From the NCBI RefSeq assembly GCF_030530945.1, contig NZ_JAUMTZ010000003.1, positions 109,972-173,971 of the forward strand: a stretch of DNA of 64,000 nucleotides, in the 5' to 3' direction. The notes under the pieces are model-generated. The model saw only the letters and a program-made list of their open reading frames with translations. It searched no databases and was not told the DNA's origin. The position numbers were made by a program, and so were the translations under genes. How positions within the stretch are numbered: the stretch's first letter is position 1; each line of letters begins with the position of its first letter. Below are positions 18,348 through 27,136 of the stretch, piece after piece. The stretch comes from Kocuria sp. GTDB lineage: Bacteria > Actinomycetota > Actinomycetes > Actinomycetales > Micrococcaceae.

Positions 18348-19105
18348 CGGCGGGCCGTGGCCTTCCGCGCGGCCAGCAGGGCGGCCACGCCGAACACGAT
18401 GGCCCACACCGCCGTGTTGGCGAGCAGCAGCCACACGCTGTCGGTCTGCGGAGTGCCGTCCATCGAGGCCACCGACCCTTCCGTCACGGGGTACCGGACG
18501 AGTCCCACGATCCCATACATGGGGGTGAACCGAGCCACCTCCAGCAGCCCGCCCGAGAGCGGCATGAACACGTTGCCGAAGAACCCCAGGATCACGAGGC
18601 ACCCGCTCGCGGCCCCCACGGCGGCGTCCGAGCGGAAGAGCAGACCGGCGGCCAGGCCGTAGAGCGCGAACACGGAGGACAGCACCACGGCCAGGACTGC
18701 GCTCAGCACCCACCGCCAGGCGCCGTCCATCGTGGCGTTCGTGAACAGCCCCACGGCGAAGACGACGACCACGGGCACCACCGCAGTGGTCATGGCCACC
18801 GCCACCTTCGTGGCCGCGTACCCGGCGGTGCCCATGGGAGTGAGCGCCAACTGGCGGCCCCAGCCCTGCAGGCGTTCCACCGCGGCGCTGCCCGCAATGC
18901 CCGTGGTCGCGGTGATGGCACCGTAGGCGGCCATGGTGACCATCACGGAGGCGGAGACGTTGCCACCGGGCAGGGGCTCCTCGGACCACCCCTGTGCCAC
19001 TCCGAAGAGAATGAAGAGCACGCTGGGCAGCACGGCCACGAAGAACATGCTGGAGACGGCACGCAGGTGCCGCAGGACGTCGTAGGCGGTGTAGGTCAGT
19101 GACAC
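18344..19105 (-). CDS. ABC-2 type transporter permease
   Basis: A 253-residue membrane protein with six hydrophobic segments and the ABC-2 layout. A long loop after the first two helices carries VERLQGWGRQLALTPMG, as in ABC-2 permeases of the drug/antibiotic exporter type. The GTG start has AGGAGG 7 nt upstream. It works with the ATPase encoded just upstream, the nucleotide-binding partner. Confidence 0.88.
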   Translation of the reverse strand: MSLTYTAYDVLRHLRAVSSMFFVAVLPSVLFILFGVAQGWSEEPLPGGNVSASVMVTMAAYGAITATTGIAGSAAVERLQGWGRQLALTPMGTAGYAATKVAVAMTTAVVPVVVVFAVGLFTNATMDGAWRWVLSAVLAVVLSSVFALYGLAAGLLFRSDAAVGAASGCLVILGFFGNVFMPLSGGLLEVARFTPMYGIVGLVRYPVTEGSVASMDGTPQTDSVWLLLANTAVWAIVFGVAALLAARKATARR

Positions 19106-19295
19106 GGGGTGCCTCCTGGGGCGGTCGTTCGTTGTTCGGGGTGGATGGCCCGGCATGGCCCGGTGGCCGGGTCGTGGCCGGGGACGGTGCGTCCGGAGAG
19201 CTCGTCGCCGTGTGGTTGCCCTGCACGGTGCGCTCGCGGTGAGGCGATGTGGTGGTGAAGTGCTGCGATGGCGGGGCGCTGCGACGCGGGCAGGG

Positions 19296-20234
19296 TCACG
19301 TGGCGTCGTCGTCGTGGCGCAGCAGCACGGCGAAGGCCTCGTCGAGGCCGCCGCGCGAGATCTCCAGCTCGCTCGCGGCGGTGCCGGTGAGCAGGGCTCG
19401 GGTGACGGCGTCCGGGTCCTGCGTGCGCAGCCGCACCCTCCCGGCCGAGCGAGTGGTCTCGGTGACACCCGGCAGCTGCGGCAGCGGCTCCGACCGCGGC
19501 CACGCGAAGCTGACCGTGTGGTGGCGGGACGTGCTCCGCAGCTCGTCCACGGAGCCGTCGAACGTGATGCGCCCGGCGTCCATGAGGACCACGCGGTCCG
19601 CCATCTGCTCGGCCTCCTGCAGGTAGTGCGTGGCGAACACGACCGTCACGCCGCCCTCGGTCTGTGCTCGCAGCGCGTCCCAGAAGGCGGTGCGGGAGGC
19701 CACGTCCATGCCGGCGGTGGGCTCGTCCAGGACGAGCAGCTCGGGGCGGGGGAGCAGGGCCAGGGCGAAGCGCACCCGCTGCTGCTGACCGCCCGAGCAC
19801 GTGGAGATCTTCCGGCCGGCGAACTCGGCGGCACCGGAGCGTTCGAGGGCCTCGGTCACGGGCAGGGGGTCCGGGTAGAGGGACGCGACCATCGTCACCG
19901 CCTCGCGCACGGAGACGTCCGGGAGTAGCCCGCCCACCTGCTGCACGGCACCCACCCGGCCGTGCGACGTCGCGCTCCGGGGCGGCTCCCCGCACACTGC
20001 CATGGTTCCCGCGGTGGGGTCCGTCATGCCCAGGACCATGTCCAGCAGGGTGGTCTTCCCCGCGCCGTTCGGGCCCAGCAGGGCGACGACGGCGCCGCGC
20101 GGGATATCGAGCGAGACACCCTTCACGGCGTGGACCGTCTCGGAGCGGGTCCGGAAAGTCTTGACGACGTCGCGGACCTCGATGGCGGGGTCAGTCGATT
20201 TTCGCGGGGTGGTGGCTGTGCCGGAGCGGTTCAT
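19296..20234 (-). CDS. ABC transporter ATP-binding protein
   Basis: A 312-residue ATPase of the DrrA/CcmA-like type. It has Walker A GPNGAGKTT (near residue 55), the Q loop, signature CSGGQQQR, Walker B LLVLDEPTAG and the H-loop His in VVFATH. The C-terminal about 80 residues form the extra domain seen in drug-resistance ATPases. It leads the four-gene set, with a 190-nt gap before the permease gene in which I see no gene. It is divergent from ychF. Confidence 0.92.
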   Translation of the reverse strand: MNRSGTATTPRKSTDPAIEVRDVVKTFRTRSETVHAVKGVSLDIPRGAVVALLGPNGAGKTTLLDMVLGMTDPTAGTMAVCGEPPRSATSHGRVGAVQQVGGLLPDVSVREAVTMVASLYPDPLPVTEALERSGAAEFAGRKISTCSGGQQQRVRFALALLPRPELLVLDEPTAGMDVASRTAFWDALRAQTEGGVTVVFATHYLQEAEQMADRVVLMDAGRITFDGSVDELRSTSRHHTVSFAWPRSEPLPQLPGVTETTRSAGRVRLRTQDPDAVTRALLTGTAASELEISRGGLDEAFAVLLRHDDDAT

Positions 20235-20386
20235 GCCTCCAGAGTCGCCGCCGGGGGAGCGGTGGAGAACTGTCGGTTGTCACGAGTGGGGCGTGACATG
20301 TGTCAGGGGTGGGACGTGCCGACGGCCCGCGCGGAGAGACGCGGTGGGGCGCGGAGTCGCGTGGCGACGTCGTCGGGCGGCGCCGG

Positions 20387-20392
20387 TAGGAT
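20387..20392 (+). promoter_or_regulatory. -10 box of ychF
   Basis: TAGGAT ending 8 nt before the GTG at 20401. Confidence 0.5.
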
Positions 20393-20400
20393 GGCGGACC

Positions 20401-21486
20401 GTGGCTCTTACTATTGGAATCGTCGGTCTGCCGAACGTCGGAAAATCAACCCTGTTCAACGCGCTCACGCGCAACACGGTGCTCGCCGCGAACTATCCGT
20501 TCGCGACCATCGAGCCGAACGTGGGCGTGGTGAACCTGCCGGACGAGCGGCTGGACAAGCTCGCGGAGATGCACGGTTCGCAGAAGATCGTGCCGGCCAC
20601 GGTGTCCTTCGTGGACATCGCGGGCATCGTGAAGGGCGCGTCCGAGGGGGAGGGGCTGGGCAACCAGTTCCTGGCCAACATCCGCGAGGCGCACGCGATC
20701 GCCCAGGTGATCCGCGTGTTCGACGACCCGGACGTGATCCACGTGGACGGCAAGATCGACCCGGCCTCGGACCGCGAGACCATCAACACCGAGCTGATCC
20801 TCGCGGACCTGCAGACGCTGGAGAACGCGATTCCCAAGCTGGAGAAGCAGGTCAAGATCAAGAAGGGCTCGCCCGAGCAGCTCGCGGCGTACCAGGCCGC
20901 GGAGAAGGTGCTGGCCGAGGGCCGCACGATCTTCGAGGCCGCCGGGCCCGAGAAGCTGGACACCGACAACCTGCGCGAGCTGAACCTGCTCACCGCCAAG
21001 CCGTTCATCTACGTGTTCAACGCGGACGAGGGTGTGCTGTCCTCGCCGGAGCGCCAGGCCGAGCTGGAGGCGCTGGTGGCGCCCGCGCAGTGCGTCTTCC
21101 TGGACGCGAAGCTCGAAGCGGATCTGGTGGAGCTCTCCGAGGAGGAGGCCCGCGAGATGCTCGAGATGGAGGGCCAGGACGAGTCCGGCCTGGACAAGCT
21201 CGCCCGCGTGGGCTTCTCCACCCTGGGCCTGCAGACCTACCTCACCGCCGGCCCCAAGGAGGCCCGCGCGTGGACCATCAACCAGGGCGACACCGCCCCC
21301 AAGGCCGCCGGGGTGATCCACTCGGACTTCGAGCGTGGCTTCATCAAGGCGGAGATCGTCTCCTACGACGACCTCATGGCCGCCGGGTCCATGGCCGATG
21401 CCAAGGCCGCGGGCAAGGTGCGCATGGAGGGCAAGGAGTACGTGATGCAGGACGGGGATGTGGTGGAGTTCCGGTTTAACGTCTAG
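20401..21486 (+). CDS. ychF: redox-regulated ATPase/GTPase YchF
   Basis: A 361-residue Obg-family P-loop protein (OLA1/YchF). The G1 motif GLPNVGKSTLFNAL is at residues 8-21. G3 is DIAG in place of the usual DxxG, and the specificity region around FNADE explains YchF's ATP preference. The C-terminal TGS-like domain includes NQGDTAPKAAGVIHSDF and ends in VEFRFNV. It associates with ribosomes. The longer upstream open frame is ignored because the conserved protein begins at this GTG. Confidence 0.96.
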   Translation: MALTIGIVGLPNVGKSTLFNALTRNTVLAANYPFATIEPNVGVVNLPDERLDKLAEMHGSQKIVPATVSFVDIAGIVKGASEGEGLGNQFLANIREAHAIAQVIRVFDDPDVIHVDGKIDPASDRETINTELILADLQTLENAIPKLEKQVKIKKGSPEQLAAYQAAEKVLAEGRTIFEAAGPEKLDTDNLRELNLLTAKPFIYVFNADEGVLSSPERQAELEALVAPAQCVFLDAKLEADLVELSEEEAREMLEMEGQDESGLDKLARVGFSTLGLQTYLTAGPKEARAWTINQGDTAPKAAGVIHSDFERGFIKAEIVSYDDLMAAGSMADAKAAGKVRMEGKEYVMQDGDVVEFRFNV

Positions 21487-21820
21487 GGGTCTTCTCGACC
21501 AAGTAGGCACTGTTTGTCCATGGCGGTTGACACGGTCGATTTGCAGGGCGGCGCGAGTGGTCGGCGTGGGGTCATAATGCACATCCTCGGCGCAGATTCA
21601 GGCGAGGACTGCCAGCTCCAATCTGTGCCCGCGACCGCTGGTCGAATATGGAATCAGTGTTGGCACTATGCGGTGAACGAGAACGCCTCATCGCCACCCG
21701 GGGTGCGTAACGTCTCGGATTCTGCTATCAGGGTAGTTCCTCGCCGCAGGCTACGTTACCCGGGTCCGACACGATTCGATGTTGCCGGCTTGCCGCGTGT
21801 TCGAGGTTTCGTGTGACAGC
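21487..21820. other. gene-free lower-GC stretch upstream of the P-loop ATPase gene
   Basis: 334 bp with base composition visibly lower in GC than ychF. It contains a TTGACA hexamer (21527-21532) without a convincing -10 box, and an inverted repeat GTAACGT (21707-21713) / ACGTTAC (21753-21759). A 100-codon frame at 21514-21816 has no recognisable features and is not accepted as a gene. Confidence 0.5.
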
Positions 21821-23416
21821 ATGAAAGGCATGTCACCAACACACCCTGGTATTCGCTTCCCGGATCGCGCCGAGGCGCTGATCAGTTTCGAAGGGTATCG
21901 AGTCTTCCTCGATCCATGGGAGCCGATCGCTGACACGTTGCGGTCCCATTGGAGCGGCGTCGCACTTCGGGGTGAATCTGGAATACTTGGAATTTTCGGC
22001 ACTCAAGGCACAGGGAAAACGCTACTCGCGCAAAAGCTTTGGACTGACTTCAACACGACCAAGAACGCCAAGGGTCAATTCGTGGTTGATAAAAATAACT
22101 TCTGGCATCGCGTAGCGGGAGGGCGGTCCCTTGATCCGACCCTCATTGATACGGCCACCAGTGAGACTGAGTTCCATAAGGTCGAGAATCAAAAAAGTTG
22201 GACCGAAGATGCGGCGGGCTTCGCGAAGGGACAGCAGCGTTCTCGCGCCAGAGTCCTTATTGCGGATAACGCGGAGCGCGCTTATTTCCGTCAGGGACTT
22301 GTTGAGATGAGCGATATCGAATATATGGAAGTGGCAAATAACCCAGCCTTGAACCGCCTCTCGGCTGAGCGTCTCGTCGACAAGCTGCGGACCCAATTGC
22401 GAGGCACCCTTTTGGTCGTGCTGAGCAACAACGAGCAATTCCTATTGGGACTGCAAGAGGAAGTGGAGGCGCAACACGCTGGTCTCATGAGTATAGCGAA
22501 CCTGACTCTTGCAGATCCGCGTACCAAGGAAACAATAATCCGGGTCAATACTAATCGACTGAACCCCGCATCATATTGGTCGGCTATTGATCAGGCTGCC
22601 GAAAAAGATAGGTTGGCGCTCAAACGCGCGCTGTCGAGCGACAGCACCTTCCCCGAATCTTTCCGTGCGGTAGATAATGCGTCGATTAATCGAATCGGGC
22701 GCCCCGCAAAGAAAAACGTTATCACTCTAGTTACGCTCGCAACTATTGAAGATGCAAGTTGTGTTACCGTTGGGGATCTAGGTAAGATTAAACGAAGAGA
22801 TCTTGACCACAAATGGATGTCCCTCACTACCTACGAGGAAGGATGGGCTCCTCGGTCACTTGGCGAACGCGAGGCGGGCCTGCTCGAGTCGGAGTGGGTA
22901 CTTAGGCTCTGCGTTTTAGGCGATCCGTTTGTTCGAAGCTTACTGGAAGCAGAATCGGGCAATGTTACGCAGCAAAACCAGGTTCAGGATCTTCTGGACA
23001 AGTTAAAAATTTACCGAGGTCCTGGGACTCAAGAGCAGACTCGCGCTAACGATGCCGTTCAATACACGCGTTGTATTGATGAATGGGAAATTCCGGTGGC
23101 CGACTCGAGGGATTTTTGGAGATCTGGGCAGCATCGATCCACCACATATGAGCGCGCGCTCAAATCCATATTGCCCGGATACGATACTGCGGCCGACGGG
23201 TTTTTGACTTACCGTCCAGACTTTGTGGTCACAGATTTTACCCCTGCCTCCCTGCTCAGTTCGCTCAGTGACGATCCTGCGGCGATCCGTACCGCTATAC
23301 GGCGATCTGCGCATGTATTTGAGTTCACGGCTATAAACGACACCAGTACGCAGAAAATCAAAGGGTACCTGGAATCCAAATTGGGGAATTATGTTAGCGT
23401 GACCCAAGAGCAGTAG
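21821..23416 (+). CDS. P-loop ATPase of unknown function in a low-GC island
   Basis: About 531 residues. Walker A is GTQGTGKTL (near residue 54). A likely Walker B is RVLIADNAER (near 148), and TLLVVLSNNEQF (near 205) looks like the sensor-1 strand of AAA-type ATPases. The C-terminal 250 residues match no family I recognise. ATG 21821 and ATG 21830 are both possible, and an ATG at 21779 is also in frame. Base composition is far lower in GC than neighbours, with many AT-rich codons (ATA, AAA, TTA), indicating recent transfer. It stands alone with no partner gene. A phage-defence or mobile-element role is plausible but unproven. Confidence 0.75.
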   Translation: MKGMSPTHPGIRFPDRAEALISFEGYRVFLDPWEPIADTLRSHWSGVALRGESGILGIFGTQGTGKTLLAQKLWTDFNTTKNAKGQFVVDKNNFWHRVAGGRSLDPTLIDTATSETEFHKVENQKSWTEDAAGFAKGQQRSRARVLIADNAERAYFRQGLVEMSDIEYMEVANNPALNRLSAERLVDKLRTQLRGTLLVVLSNNEQFLLGLQEEVEAQHAGLMSIANLTLADPRTKETIIRVNTNRLNPASYWSAIDQAAEKDRLALKRALSSDSTFPESFRAVDNASINRIGRPAKKNVITLVTLATIEDASCVTVGDLGKIKRRDLDHKWMSLTTYEEGWAPRSLGEREAGLLESEWVLRLCVLGDPFVRSLLEAESGNVTQQNQVQDLLDKLKIYRGPGTQEQTRANDAVQYTRCIDEWEIPVADSRDFWRSGQHRSTTYERALKSILPGYDTAADGFLTYRPDFVVTDFTPASLLSSLSDDPAAIRTAIRRSAHVFEFTAINDTSTQKIKGYLESKLGNYVSVTQEQ

Positions 23417-23519
23417 GGATTATTTATCGGGTGCATGGAGTAGCTGCTCGTATTCTTTGTCGTCACTTGGCCCGGAGGGGATCGTCTGACTCTCCTGCAA
23501 CTACCCATAAGAAGTCATC

Positions 23520-23996
23520 GTGTCGAAAATTGAATGGCGGTCGGCAAAGGGCCAGCATGTCCCCGAGGACGTGGCCCGGTTGCTGGCCACCGTCCCGGAA
23601 TGGTTTGGCCAGCCCGAGTCTAATGCCGAGTACATTAATGCGGCCCGCAACATGTAGACGTGGACTGTCCGGGACACCGCGAACAATGCCGTTGGCGTGA
23701 CCCTTGTGGACCGCCACTTTCCCCACGTAGCCGAAATCCACCTCACGGTCGTGGATCGAGCCGTTCACGGCCAAAGCGTAGGCACTGCCATGATGGCCGC
23801 CATTGAACCTGACTCCACAGCACGCGGAGTCAGACTCCTGGAAGTCAAGACACTCGGCGCATCGGACCCTGATCCCGGATACGCGCGCACCAGACATTTC
23901 TACGAGAAGTGGGGCTTCTTGCCACTGGAGGAAACCGATCTGTGGGGTGAGGGGACGCCCTGCCTCATCATGGTGAAGCCGCTCAACACCCGGTGA
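23520..23996 (+). pseudogene. GNAT acetyltransferase pseudogene (internal stop)
   Basis: Reading from the GTG at 23520, the frame is a GNAT protein: an EDVARLLATVPEWFGQPES start, then the acetyl-CoA loop region HGQSVGTAMM and the RHFYEKWGFLPLEE end. A TAG codon at 23655-23657 interrupts it in frame after 45 codons. Both halves are otherwise intact in one frame, so a single base change caused the loss. Restart downstream would lack the N-terminal strands. Confidence 0.8.
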
Positions 23997-24034
23997 ACCG
24001 CGGCCCGCACCGCGGAACTGTGCTAGACATGTGA

Positions 24035-24138
24035 CCGTCCACACGGGAGCCCCAGACGCGGGGGCTGAGATCGGGCCAGCGCTGCCCGAGACCGTCGAAC
24101 CTGAACCGGGTCATACCGGCGTAGGAAGTGAGGAACGG
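24035..24138 (+). promoter_or_regulatory. TPP riboswitch (THI element)
   Basis: The conserved aptamer blocks are present in order: ACGGGAGCCC, GGGGCTGAGATCGGGC, GCCCGAGACCGTCGAACCTG (24084 onward) and CCGGGTCATACCGGCGTAGG. Outer pairing joins CCGT...CAC (from 24035) with GTG...ACGG (to 24138). The closing stem covers the GAGG ribosome site, which suggests control of translation by thiamine pyrophosphate. The gene it should serve, thiC, is broken. Confidence 0.93.
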
Positions 24139-24140
24139 CC

Positions 24141-24971
24141 ATATCTGCACATGCCCCCACACAGGGCACCCCCAAGAACCAGTCCGAGCAGCACGAGTCC
24201 CACCACCTCGCCTGGCTGGAGGACACGGAGCACGGCATCCAGGTCCCCGTCACGGAGATCCACCAGGTGGACTCCCCGGACGGCACCCCCAACGAGCCGT
24301 TGCGCGTGTACCGCACCATGGGCCCGGGCAGCATTCCGGAGGAGGGCCTGGAGCCCTGGCGCGCCGAGTGGATCGAGGCCCGCGGGGACACCGAGGTCTA
24401 CGAGGCCCGCGGCAGGAGATTCGAGGACGACGGCCGCGGCGCCGTCCGTCGTGGCGCCCCGCAGCAGCACTGGCGGGGGAGTAAGCCGGAACCCCGGCGG
24501 GCCCTCCCCGGCAGGTGCGTGACCCAGATGCACTACGCGCGCCGCGGCGTCGTCACCCCGGAGATGCGCTTCGTGGCCCTGCGCGAGCAGTGCGACGTCG
24601 AGCTCGTGCGGGAGGAGGTCGCCGCCGGCCGCGCCGTGATCCCCCTGAACGTGAACCACCCGGAGTCCGAGCCCATGGTCATCGGGCGGAAGTTCCTGGT
24701 GAAGGTGAACGCGAACATCGGCAACTCGGCGGTGACCAGCTCCATCGGCGAGGAGGTGGCCAAGCTGGAGTGGGCCGCCAAGTGGGGAGCGGACACGCTC
24801 ATGGACCTCTCCACGGGCAACGACATCCACACCACGCGCGAGTGGATCCTGCGCAACTCGCCCATCCCCATCGGCACGGTGCCCATCTACCAGGCCCTGG
24901 AGAAGGTGGACGGGGACGCCAACGCGCTCACGTGGGAGATCTACCGGGACACCGTGATCGAGCAGTGCGAG
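24141..24971 (+). pseudogene. thiC: truncated thiC (phosphomethylpyrimidine synthase)
   Basis: 277 codons of ThiC, normally about 600. It runs from the expected N-terminus (SAHAPTQGTPKNQSEQ) through VTQMHYARRGVVTPEMRFVA, NHPESEPMVIGR and NSAVTSSIGEEV to YRDTVIEQCE. The first codon is ATA where ATG is expected, directly after the riboswitch. Similarity stops at 24971. The barrel's second half and the C-terminal CxxC...C cluster motif are absent, replaced by an unrelated GNAT remnant. The enzyme, which makes HMP-P from AIR for thiamine synthesis, cannot be functional from this copy. Confidence 0.88.
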
Positions 24972-24997
24972 CCGCACACGACCACACCGGAGCGCTC

Positions 24998-25492
24998 ATG
25001 GCCAGGATCAGCGCCGCCGCCTCGCCTGCACCCCACCTCCCGTCCCCTCCGTGCGGCGGAGACTCCGGACGACCTGACGGCGTTCCGCTCTGATCCGGCG
25101 ATATGCTGGCAGATTATGGTCACCACCCTGCCCGAAGCGGGGGAGTACGTGCGGGGTGTGACGGGTCCGGACAGCCGCGTCGTCTGGGCAGTGTGCAGCG
25201 AGGCGGGCGTCGTGCGAGCTGTGGGGCTGCACGTGGACCGCCCCACCAGGAACGGATGGTTCTGGTACTGAGTGACCACCGGAGCTCGCGGCCGGGGGGC
25301 TTGCCTGACTGCTACAACCAGTGGCGGACTGGGCGCTCACCGCGGGAGCGCTGGAGCGGCTGGAGCTGGGACAGCGGGCGAACAATTCGGCGTCCGGCGC
25401 GGTGGCGCGCGGCTGATTTTCTAAGGGAGGGCACGGAACGGGGAAGGTTCTCGATCGGCGGTCACCGGGTGGTTGTGCGCACCTACGATTGA
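24998..25492 (+). pseudogene. frameshifted GNAT acetyltransferase pseudogene
   Basis: Starts at an ATG with GGAG upstream, then must change frame several times to follow a GNAT protein. The fragments are RPLRAAETPDDLTAFRSDPAI, then VDRPTRNGWFWY before a stop at 25269-25271, then VADWALTAGALERLELGQRAN in another frame, then FLREGTERGRFSIGGHRV to the end. The same order of segments is seen in the intact gene at 33765-34334, so this is a decayed relative. It begins 26 nt after the thiC break. Confidence 0.8.
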
Positions 25493-25609
25493 ATCTGCTC
25501 AGACCCCAGTCCCAGATAGCAGCTCTGCTCTTGGGTACGTGAGGGCCGAAGGAGGCGCTCTGGCGGGGGAGGTATCCACGCGAAAACCGCTGCCCAGTAT
25601 GAAACTATG

Positions 25610-25629
25610 GTGATGCGTGACACCATCAC
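25610..25629 (+). promoter_or_regulatory. inverted repeat before the 25633 gene
   Basis: GTGATG (25610-25615) and CATCAC (25624-25629) with an 8-nt spacer sit immediately before the start codon. A TATGGT hexamer at 25606-25611 overlaps the left arm. It could be an operator or an mRNA hairpin masking the start. Confidence 0.4.
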
Positions 25630-25632
25630 TTC

Positions 25633-26919
25633 ATGAATACGCATATAGATGGGTGCTTGCTGTGGCCCACTGAAGACGGTCTGCTCCTTCTGGGGGAGTC
25701 CGATGACGTGGCGGACATGGCGCGTACCGCACCCCATCTGGGGCAGGAGGTTCCGGCCTCGATCTTGGGCAGGATCGCGGCGGTAATCCAGGGGGTCGAA
25801 GGCCTGGAACTGCAGCGTGGGCGATGGTTCAAAGCCGATGCTGAGAGCGCAGAATGGCTTGCCAAGAATGGCGTCAAGAATCTCGGCTCCGGGGTGGTCC
25901 GCATCAAGGACATTTCTGGTGCCCCCGGTAATCCCGGCCAGATCGCCAAGCATCTTACCGTGATGCCAGCAGGGCTGCTGACCCCGGCGGCACCGGCAAT
26001 CCTCGCGGCGGCGGCGTTGCAGCTCTCCTTGCAGTCATCTCTGGACGCCATGCGCATGTACCTGGAATCCATGGACCAGAAACTGGACGATCTACTACGG
26101 CAGCGCAAGATCGAAACGGTCGGTCAGCTGAACGGGATCTCGTGGATACTCCAGGAAGCCGCCGAGCTCTGCGAAGGCACCGGTCAGGTGACCGCCATGA
26201 GCTGGTCCACGGTCCAGGGCACGGGATTGGCGCTGGCCACTGCTCAGGCCGAATGCCTGGGCCAGCTCAAGGACGTGGCCGTCAGGGTGGGCAGACACCG
26301 CGGGGACACGGATGCGCTGGCCGGTGCGATCGCCACTGGACAGCAGGACGTGACGTTCTGGCTCGCCGTCCTGGGGCAAGCAATGAAGCTGCAGGACCAG
26401 TACCACGTGCTGCAGCTGGCGCGGATCACCACGCAGGAGCCCATGGAACTGGACGACAGCCGCCGGGCCATAGCCACCAGCAGGACCAAGCGGGGAGAGC
26501 AGGTGGTGGATGCCGTCCGGGACATTTCGTCCACCCTCCAACAGCTCTCGGATCTCTCGGACTTGAACAGGGTGGCCAACCCTCTGACGTCCCGGCGGGT
26601 GACCCGCGCTGCGAACGCCATCGCTTCCGACCTAGAGAAGTTCGTGGAGTATGCAGATCTGGGGGTTCTGGGCGCAACGTTCCTGGAACCACCATCGTGG
26701 GGTGGGTCAGCGAAGAAGGTTCTCCACAAGGGCGTGAACCGGGTCGAAATGGCGGGCACCAGCATGGTGGGCCAGGCCAAGACCATGACCTCTCGTGTGC
26801 GCGGACGGCGGGAACAGGCAACGCTGAACAGGGCGGAGAAAATCATGGCGCGCCGTCAACGCGCCCTGGAACGAACGGACAACCCGTCACCCGACCAGGA
26901 CGACGCTCCCGCACCCTGA
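25633..26919 (+). CDS. hypothetical helical protein
   Basis: A 428-residue protein that I do not recognise. A short alpha/beta N-terminal region (residues 1-105) precedes a hydrophobic Ala/Leu stretch (LTPAAPAILAAAALQLSLQ, near 117-135). This runs into a coiled-coil-like segment with ESMDQKLDDLLRQRKIE. The remainder is predicted mostly helical and ends in a Lys/Arg-rich region and a Pro/Asp tail. There is no signal peptide or catalytic motif. It lies between the GNAT remnant and the permease gene, in the accessory stretch. Its base composition is closer to the host than that of the ATPase gene. Confidence 0.7.
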   Translation: MNTHIDGCLLWPTEDGLLLLGESDDVADMARTAPHLGQEVPASILGRIAAVIQGVEGLELQRGRWFKADAESAEWLAKNGVKNLGSGVVRIKDISGAPGNPGQIAKHLTVMPAGLLTPAAPAILAAAALQLSLQSSLDAMRMYLESMDQKLDDLLRQRKIETVGQLNGISWILQEAAELCEGTGQVTAMSWSTVQGTGLALATAQAECLGQLKDVAVRVGRHRGDTDALAGAIATGQQDVTFWLAVLGQAMKLQDQYHVLQLARITTQEPMELDDSRRAIATSRTKRGEQVVDAVRDISSTLQQLSDLSDLNRVANPLTSRRVTRAANAIASDLEKFVEYADLGVLGATFLEPPSWGGSAKKVLHKGVNRVEMAGTSMVGQAKTMTSRVRGRREQATLNRAEKIMARRQRALERTDNPSPDQDDAPAP

Positions 26920-27136
26920 ACTGGCATCACTCTTAGTCATGTGGGGTCATTCACGGAGCCAGACGTCGTCATTCCCGAGAGCCCTCTCTGGAATCGCGTG
27001 GAACACGGGCGCACCGGTCGTGTGATGTCTCGGACACTTCTACCCGGCGGCGCGCCGACCTGTGACGGCGTTGCGCGCCCGCCCTAGGGTTGTCCTTGGC
27101 ATGTGTTCCACACCAGGACGACTTCCGGAGGCAGCA

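Noticed and set aside
18348..19226. Extension of the histidine kinase frame to 683 codons
   Set aside because: The added part is low-complexity shadow of the permease gene. The GTG at 18347 overlaps the permease stop as expected for coupled genes.
21514..21816. A 100-codon frame before the ATPase gene
   Set aside because: No ribosome site, no domain, and ordinary chance length for this region.
24267..25271. A 334-codon frame from GTG 24267 as a real thiC-GNAT fusion protein
   Set aside because: It has no ribosome site at that GTG, lacks the first 42 ThiC codons and half of the enzyme, and its tail is a frameshifted GNAT piece. A pseudogene junction explains it better.
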